Source of the DNA: Caproicibacterium argilliputei
GTDB taxonomy: Bacteria > Bacillota > Clostridia > Oscillospirales > Acutalibacteraceae
Assembly (NCBI RefSeq): GCF_029211325.2
Contig: NZ_CP135996.1
Location: 868,001 to 932,000, forward strand
DNA: 64,000 nt
Direction of reading: 5' to 3'
The notes under the pieces are model-generated. The model worked only from the letters and a program-made list of their open reading frames with translations, was not told the DNA's origin and searched no databases. Made by a program: the position numbers and the translations under genes. This document shows positions 59,315 through 64,000 of this stretch, in pieces (position 1 is the first letter of the stretch; each line of letters starts with the position of its first letter).

Positions 59315-61132
59315 TTATTCCTCCCTTTTGGCTGGTTCCGGGCTGTTGCCGGCTGTTCCGGGCAGCAGAACCACCATTTTGGTATATTCTCCTTTTCGGC
59401 TTTCAATGGAAAGCCCGTATGGCTCGCCAAAGTCATAACGGAGCCGCTGATTGACATTGTGCAGACCGAGCTTTGCAAACATACCGGTGGGCTGCGCGGT
59501 GTTTTCCTGCAGAACCTGCCTTGCCTCCTGCGGAGTCATGCCGACGCCGTCGTCCATCAGCAGAACCGCAATATCGCCGGACTGTAGGCGCATGGCTTTC
59601 AGCAGCAGGGTGCCGGCGCCGCCTTTCGGCTCAATGCCGTGAAAAATCGCGTTTTCCATCAGCGGCTGCAGGGTAAAGCGCGGAATCGGCGTGTCCAAAA
59701 CCGCAGGGTCCAGTTCTTTGCGGAACGTGATAGCACCGCCATAGCGGTATTTTTGAATGACATAATAGTCGTCCAGCAGGGCAGTTTCTTCCCGCAGGGG
59801 GATGAGCTCGCGGGTGCCTTTGGCAATGCTTTTCAACAGCCGCGCCAAGGCGGTGGTCATTTCCGCAATACCGGAAGCACCTTGAATGGTTGCCATCCAT
59901 TTGATGGAGTTCAGCGTGTTGTACAGGAAGTGAGGGCTAATCTGGCTTTGCAGCATACGGTACTCCAAATCTTTTTTCTTTTTCTCAATTTCCACCTGTT
60001 CGTGCAGCAGCTGGTCAACACTTTGGGACAGGTGATTGATGCCGCGACCGATGTCGCCAAATTCGTTATTCCACTCCAGCTCCGGTGCAGGGGAAAAGTC
60101 CCCTTTCGCAACACGATCCAGCTGGCTGCGCAGGCTGGCAACCGGTGGGTTGATGAGGCGGTCCAGAACAAAGCCGATGAGAAACCCCATTAACAGGATG
60201 GCAGCGCAGACAAGCAGCAGCAGCCGGGCATACAGCAACAGCTGCTGCCGAACCAGCTGCTGGGAAAGTTCATTGGCAAGGTACATCTTGCTGATGGCGC
60301 TGACAGGATGCACCACGAAGTCGGTGGCGGCACCGTCAGCATACCAGCGCATGACCTTGGTGTCTGTGCCCATGGTCGGGTCAGACAGCAGGGCGGGGGT
60401 TCCGGCGGGGCGGTTGCGGCGCAGCAGTGTGTGGTTCTGCAGCTCCCAGACCTTTTCAGACGGCAGTTGTACAAACAGGCGGTTGTCCTGTGTGACAACG
60501 TAGCCCTGCAGCTGGTCGGTGATGATATTGGAGCGCACAGAAAGGTAGACGTAGCCGAGCAGCGTGTGTCCGGCGGAACTGTAAACCGGCCGGCAGGCGG
60601 TCAGCGTGGAAAGGCTCGGCAGCAGCGGGTCCGGCGAAACGCTTTGCCAAGCCTGCGCTTCGGTGGTGTGAAAGTCGACCAGCTTGTCTACATTATAAAC
60701 CGTCAGCGGGGTGCCCACGGTGGAGCTGGAAATCTGAATCAGCTTGGTTCGCTGCCGGTTGACCACGACCAGACGCAGCACGTACTGCCGCACGCGGCTG
60801 CTGTTGTATTCATTCTGCAGGGCATAGTACATCTGCAGGGTTTCCTGCGGATTCTGCTCTGGGCTTTGCAGCCACTGCTCCATCTGCCCCAGCAGCGCAC
60901 AGCGCTTTTCAAGCATTTCTGCGTCTGAAAGGTCCTCACCGATTAAGCTGGACACCAGCTGCAGGTTAAACTCGGTGCTCTGCACCACGTTCTGCCGGGC
61001 GTAGGTTTGAAAGAAGGAAACGCTGATGGCAGACGTCACCAGCGCAATCAGCAGGCTGAAAGCGACACAGATGAGCTGAATCCTGGATTTGATGGTTTGA
61101 AATGATTTTCGCGAACCTGCGAGCAGATGCAT
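59315..61132 (-). CDS. YesM-type sensor histidine kinase
   Basis: A 605-residue membrane sensor kinase. Two membrane segments (about 23-45 and 300-325) flank an extracellular sensing domain; a HAMP region follows, then the His_kinase domain with phospho-accepting His401 in QISPHFLYNTLNSIKWMA, and an ATPase domain with the N box PLMENAIFHGIEPKG and GVGM. The start used is the ATG complementary to 61130-61132; a GTG six bases upstream has better spacing from AAAGGAAG. It is co-transcribed with the response regulator, which starts one base after its stop. Confidence 0.94.
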   Translation of the reverse strand: MHLLAGSRKSFQTIKSRIQLICVAFSLLIALVTSAISVSFFQTYARQNVVQSTEFNLQLVSSLIGEDLSDAEMLEKRCALLGQMEQWLQSPEQNPQETLQMYYALQNEYNSSRVRQYVLRLVVVNRQRTKLIQISSSTVGTPLTVYNVDKLVDFHTTEAQAWQSVSPDPLLPSLSTLTACRPVYSSAGHTLLGYVYLSVRSNIITDQLQGYVVTQDNRLFVQLPSEKVWELQNHTLLRRNRPAGTPALLSDPTMGTDTKVMRWYADGAATDFVVHPVSAISKMYLANELSQQLVRQQLLLYARLLLLVCAAILLMGFLIGFVLDRLINPPVASLRSQLDRVAKGDFSPAPELEWNNEFGDIGRGINHLSQSVDQLLHEQVEIEKKKKDLEYRMLQSQISPHFLYNTLNSIKWMATIQGASGIAEMTTALARLLKSIAKGTRELIPLREETALLDDYYVIQKYRYGGAITFRKELDPAVLDTPIPRFTLQPLMENAIFHGIEPKGGAGTLLLKAMRLQSGDIAVLLMDDGVGMTPQEARQVLQENTAQPTGMFAKLGLHNVNQRLRYDFGEPYGLSIESRKGEYTKMVVLLPGTAGNSPEPAKREE

Positions 61133-61221
61133 AAACACAGCGCTTCCTTTCTGTTGCTTACCATTGTAGCATAGATTTTGCGGAAGCAAAATAGCGGACA
61201 AGAACAGAAAACGAAAAAGCA

Positions 61222-61255
61222 AAAAATAGTGCAGGTTATCTAAAAATAGTATAGG
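61222..61255. promoter_or_regulatory. Direct repeat pair, 20-bp period, in the kinase/ABC divergent region
   Basis: AAAAATAGTGCAGG (61222-61235) and AAAAATAGTATAGG (61242-61255) match at 12 of 14 positions and start 20 bases apart. AraC-type output domains bind direct repeats about two helical turns apart, so this is a candidate site for the response regulator. Confidence 0.55.
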
Positions 61256-61360
61256 GATTTGGAGAGGTAAAACAGAAACTCGTGAAAAAACACATGATTT
61301 TCCGGCAATCTTACATTCCATCCGGCGGCAGCTTGCGGTACACTGGTACTCGTAAACAAG

Positions 61361-61377
61361 GCCGGAAGCAGTCCGGC
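61361..61377 (+). other. Short hairpin in the leader of the binding-protein gene
   Basis: GCCGGA-AGCAG-TCCGGC, a perfect six-pair stem 20 bases before the GGGAGGT ribosome site. It may stabilise the message. Confidence 0.45.
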
Positions 61378-61410
61378 AGATAAAGATTTTTGTGTGGGAG
61401 GTAACAAACT

Positions 61411-62775
61411 ATGAAACAAAGCAAATGGAATCGCATGACCGCTTTGGCATTGACAGCCGCGCTTGCCGTCGGCTCGCTTGCCGGCTGCTCCGGTTCCGGT
61501 TCCAGTTCCAGCACAGGCGCAGCCAGCGCATCCGGCGCCGCGGCGTCCAGCTCCGGCAGCAGCGCCGAAAAAGTTACAATCAAACTTGCCCTGTGGGACA
61601 AAGACAAAACCACATACATCCAGCCGCTGCTGAATGCATACACCAAGAAGCACCCGAATGTCAGCTTCAATGCGGTGGATTTGGGCGCGTCGGATTACAA
61701 CACAGCGCTTTCCACGCAGCTTGCCGGCGGTTCCAGTGATTTCGATGTGGTTTCTGTTAAGGATATCCCCAGCTACTGCAGTATGGCAAAGGCCGGACAG
61801 CTGGAGGATTTGACGGATACCATTCAGAAAAACAATCTCAAAGATGACGATTTCGGCGGCGTGCTCAGCCAGATGAAGTACACAGACGGGAAAACCTACG
61901 CCATTCCGTTCCGCAATGATTTTTGGGTGATTTTTTATAACAAGAAAATCTTCTCCAGCAAAGGCGTGCAGCCCAGCAACGACTTGACCTTTGACCAGTA
62001 CAATGAGATGGCGAAAAAGCTGACTTCTGGTTCCGGCAGCAGCAAGGTTTACGGGGATTACTTCCACACCTGGCGTTCCACAGTACAGATGTTCGGCATT
62101 CTGGACGGTAAGAACACCATCCTGAATGGCTTGGAGGGAAAGGATTATACCTTCCTCAAGCCGTACTATGAGGCAGTTTTGAAGCAGCAGGAGGACGGCA
62201 CCTGCATGGACTATGCAACAGCAAAGTCTTCCTCCATTCATTACAGCGACATTTTTGAAAACGGGCAGGCGGCCATGATTAACATTGGCGCTTGGTTTAT
62301 TCCGACTCTGATTAACGATGCGAAAAACGGCAAGGCAGATGCGGTGAAGGATAACTGGGGCATTATGAAGTATCCGCATCCCGCAGGAGTCAAAGCCGGC
62401 ACGACCATCGGCACGCTGACCAGCATGGCAGTGCCCACCAGTGCGCCAAACAAGGCAGTTGCAGAGGACTTTGTCGCATTTGCCGCCGGTGCGGACGGTG
62501 CGCAGGTTCTGGCGGAAAACGGTTCGTTCCCGGCGTACCAGAATGACACCGTGACTGCCACCCTTAAGAAAATGAGCGGTTTCCCGGCAGATGACAAAAC
62601 CAGTGCGGATGCACTGAACGTGGAAAAGGCTTATTTGGAGTTCCCGGTCACCACCAATGCCTCCGAACTGGAAAGCCGCCTGAATGATTCTCACGATGCT
62701 ATCATGACCAAATCCGTGAGTGTCGACCAGGGGCTGGCACAGATGAAGAGTGATGCGGAAGCGTTGAAATCTTAA
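61411..62775 (+). CDS. Sugar ABC transporter substrate-binding lipoprotein
   Basis: A 454-residue family 1 solute-binding protein. The signal peptide ends at lipobox SLAGC, followed by a long Ser/Gly/Ala linker. The mature part begins VTIKLALWDKDKTTYIQPLL and has the conserved SQMKYTDGKTYAIPFRND stretch of CUT1 binding proteins. GGGAGGT lies upstream of the ATG. It is divergent from the YesM/YesN pair and followed by two permease genes. The sugar is unknown. Confidence 0.93.
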   Translation: MKQSKWNRMTALALTAALAVGSLAGCSGSGSSSSTGAASASGAAASSSGSSAEKVTIKLALWDKDKTTYIQPLLNAYTKKHPNVSFNAVDLGASDYNTALSTQLAGGSSDFDVVSVKDIPSYCSMAKAGQLEDLTDTIQKNNLKDDDFGGVLSQMKYTDGKTYAIPFRNDFWVIFYNKKIFSSKGVQPSNDLTFDQYNEMAKKLTSGSGSSKVYGDYFHTWRSTVQMFGILDGKNTILNGLEGKDYTFLKPYYEAVLKQQEDGTCMDYATAKSSSIHYSDIFENGQAAMINIGAWFIPTLINDAKNGKADAVKDNWGIMKYPHPAGVKAGTTIGTLTSMAVPTSAPNKAVAEDFVAFAAGADGAQVLAENGSFPAYQNDTVTATLKKMSGFPADDKTSADALNVEKAYLEFPVTTNASELESRLNDSHDAIMTKSVSVDQGLAQMKSDAEALKS

Positions 62776-62793
62776 AGTTGCTTTGCTAAGCTG

Positions 62794-62844
62794 AAAATGC
62801 GGACTGGTCAGGACGGCTGCCGTCCCTTCCGGATCCGCATTTTT
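62794..62844 (+). terminator. Intercistronic hairpin (partial terminator)
   Basis: AAAATGCGGA pairs with TCCGCATTTT, and an inner GGACGGC/GCCGTCC stem strengthens it; TTTTT closes it. Placed between the binding-protein and permease genes, it would let most transcripts end after the binding protein. Confidence 0.75.
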
Positions 62845-62878
62845 GTAACATAGCTTGAACATGAAGGAGGAATGTGCA

Positions 62879-63796
62879 ATGGTTGTTCCGGCAAAAGAGC
62901 GCCCGATTAAAACAGTCAGCGCCAAGCAGAGAAAAATGCGGAATAATTTGATTGCTTACAGTTTTATTGCACCGAATTTTATTGGCTTTGCCGTTCTGAC
63001 GCTGGTGCCAATTCTGTCTGCAGTGGTGCTGAGCTTTGCAAACTGGAACGGCACCACACAGATTCAGTGGGTGGGGCTTGGAAATTACGCGAAACTGTTT
63101 GGCGACCGCATTTTTAAGCAGAGCTTTCTTAACACCATTATTTATTCCGTGGCAACGGTGCCGCTTACGATTGTCGCGTCGCTTGCGCTGGCAGTGCTGC
63201 TGAACCGCAAGCTGTTTGCCCGCAACTTTTTCCGTACGGTCAGCTTCTTTCCATACGTTGCCTCCATGGTGGCGGTGGCAGCGGTCTGGAACGCACTGTT
63301 TGACCCTAACAAAGGCATGATTAACGAAACCCTTTCCGCACTTGGCGTGCAGAACCCGCCGCGTTGGATTGCCGACCCGCACTGGGCCATGGTGGACTTG
63401 ATTCTGTTCAGCGTTTGGAAGATGATGGGCTACTACATGATTATCTATCTGGCCGGTCTGCAGGGAATCAATCCCGAACTTTACGAGGCGGCCAGTCTGG
63501 ACGGCGCCAACGGCTGGCAGCGCTTCCGCTTTGTCACGCTGCCGCAGCTTTCCAGCACCACCTTCTTTGTGTTGATGATGGTGATTATCCAGTGCTTCAA
63601 GGTGTACGACATTGTGTACATGATTACGCAGGGCGGGCCGGGCACAGCCACATATGTGCTGGTTTACGACATTTACCAGGTTGCGTTCCGCGACCTGCGC
63701 TACGGCTATGCCAGCGCGATTTCCATGGTGCTCTTTGTGCTGGTGCTCGCGATTACCATTGTGCAGTTCCGCGTTGAAAAACGCCGGCAGAATTGA
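62879..63796 (+). CDS. Sugar ABC transporter permease, MalF type
   Basis: A 305-residue CUT1 permease with about six membrane segments, from ATG 62879 (AAGGAGG eight bases upstream). YSFIAPNFIGFAVLTLVPILSAVVLSF is the first helix region and YEAASLDGANGWQRFRFVTLPQL the EAA loop. It is second in the operon controlled by the YesM/YesN pair. No ATPase gene is seen before the window ends. Confidence 0.93.
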   Translation: MVVPAKERPIKTVSAKQRKMRNNLIAYSFIAPNFIGFAVLTLVPILSAVVLSFANWNGTTQIQWVGLGNYAKLFGDRIFKQSFLNTIIYSVATVPLTIVASLALAVLLNRKLFARNFFRTVSFFPYVASMVAVAAVWNALFDPNKGMINETLSALGVQNPPRWIADPHWAMVDLILFSVWKMMGYYMIIYLAGLQGINPELYEAASLDGANGWQRFRFVTLPQLSSTTFFVLMMVIIQCFKVYDIVYMITQGGPGTATYVLVYDIYQVAFRDLRYGYASAISMVLFVLVLAITIVQFRVEKRRQN

Positions 63797-63816
63797 GGAA
63801 AGGAGACGATTGACAA

Positions 63817-64000
63817 ATGGCAGTTCCCAGTGAGGCGGCCCTGGCGGGCGCAGTGCACCGCAGGGTCACAGTTGGAAAAATCATGATGTATGTGGTGCTG
63901 GTGCTTTTGGCACTGGTCATGCTGGTTCCTTTCGCCTGGATGCTCAGCGCTTCCTTTAAGCTGAATAAAGATGTGTTTACGTTTCCGATTCAGTGGATTC
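63817..64000 (+). CDS. Sugar ABC transporter permease, MalG type (partial)
   Basis: The gene runs off the right edge; 61 residues are visible. The start is ATG 63817 with GGAAAGGAG upstream. The visible part has the first membrane helix (MMYVVLVLLALVMLVPFAWM) followed by LSASFKLNKDVFTFPIQW, the typical N-terminus of a MalG-type CUT1 permease. It is the partner of the preceding permease. Confidence 0.88.
   Translation, partial: MAVPSEAALAGAVHRRVTVGKIMMYVVLVLLALVMLVPFAWMLSASFKLNKDVFTFPIQWI

Noticed and set aside
1..64000. CRISPR arrays, insertion sequences, prophage or integrative elements
   Set aside because: No regularly spaced repeats, transposase or integrase reading frames, or tRNA-flanking att duplications were seen. 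Accessory segments appear to be set into the chromosome without visible mobile genes.

Overview
The window reads as chromosome of a low-to-medium GC Gram-positive anaerobe of the class Clostridia, probably near the Oscillospiraceae/Acutalibacteraceae (inference). The support is: strong AGGAGG-type ribosome sites with ATG/GTG/TTG starts; TTGACA-17-TATAAT promoters; a T-box leader before alaS; ThyX instead of ThyA; rubredoxin; a Na+-pump decarboxylase beta subunit; many lipoprotein-anchored sugar ABC transporters; YesM/YesN-type two-component and AraC regulators; and no outer-membrane genes. No phage, insertion sequence or CRISPR array was seen.

Layout. 1-20 kb is mostly core housekeeping on the + strand: decarboxylase beta subunit, PcrA/UvrD helicase, a cysteine-rich unknown on the - strand, a tightly packed run thyX-tmk-DJ-1-FTHF cyclo-ligase-mltG-U32, a penicillin-binding protein, T-box-alaS, HIT protein, phosphoribosyltransferase, comEC-holA-rnmV, and a 53-residue rubredoxin. 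20.1-24.4 kb is a self-contained accessory module: a small secreted protein, a lipoprotein, two ABC-2 type permeases and an ATPase. It is driven from a promoter preceded by two direct repeats with a 21-bp period, and it is the best candidate here for an undescribed system.

24.4-33 kb is a carbohydrate locus: a membrane-anchored AraC regulator, a divergent LplB/YtcP/LipO-type ABC transporter, and two cytoplasmic glycosidases (GH29 fucosidase and GH43-like). A Crp/Fnr regulator, a lone motAB pair with a structured leader, and the first 28 codons of a broken GNAT acetyltransferase gene follow. 36.2-43.6 kb is a cellobiose locus: a LacI regulator and sugar ABC operon (-) divergent from a cellobiose phosphorylase (+), with AAACGTTT-type operators between them.

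43.9-50.4 kb holds a PAS-PAS-GGDEF-GAF diguanylate cyclase, an HPr-like protein with Gly in place of the regulatory Ser46, a TrpXYZ-type ABC operon, an HTH protein and two tRNA genes (Arg-CCG, Ser-GGA). 50.6-57.6 kb returns to core functions: asnS, a type Ic aminotransferase, secD-secF and an APC permease. 57.7-64 kb is a YesM/YesN two-component pair divergent from a third sugar ABC operon that runs off the right edge.

How it fits together: three CUT1-type sugar importers lack their own ATPase, so they probably share one encoded elsewhere (MsmX-like). Each is paired with its own regulator type (membrane AraC, LacI, YesMN). Hairpins behind the binding-protein gene in two of these operons probably set excess binding protein over permease. 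All functional calls come from reading motifs and family resemblance; no database search was run.
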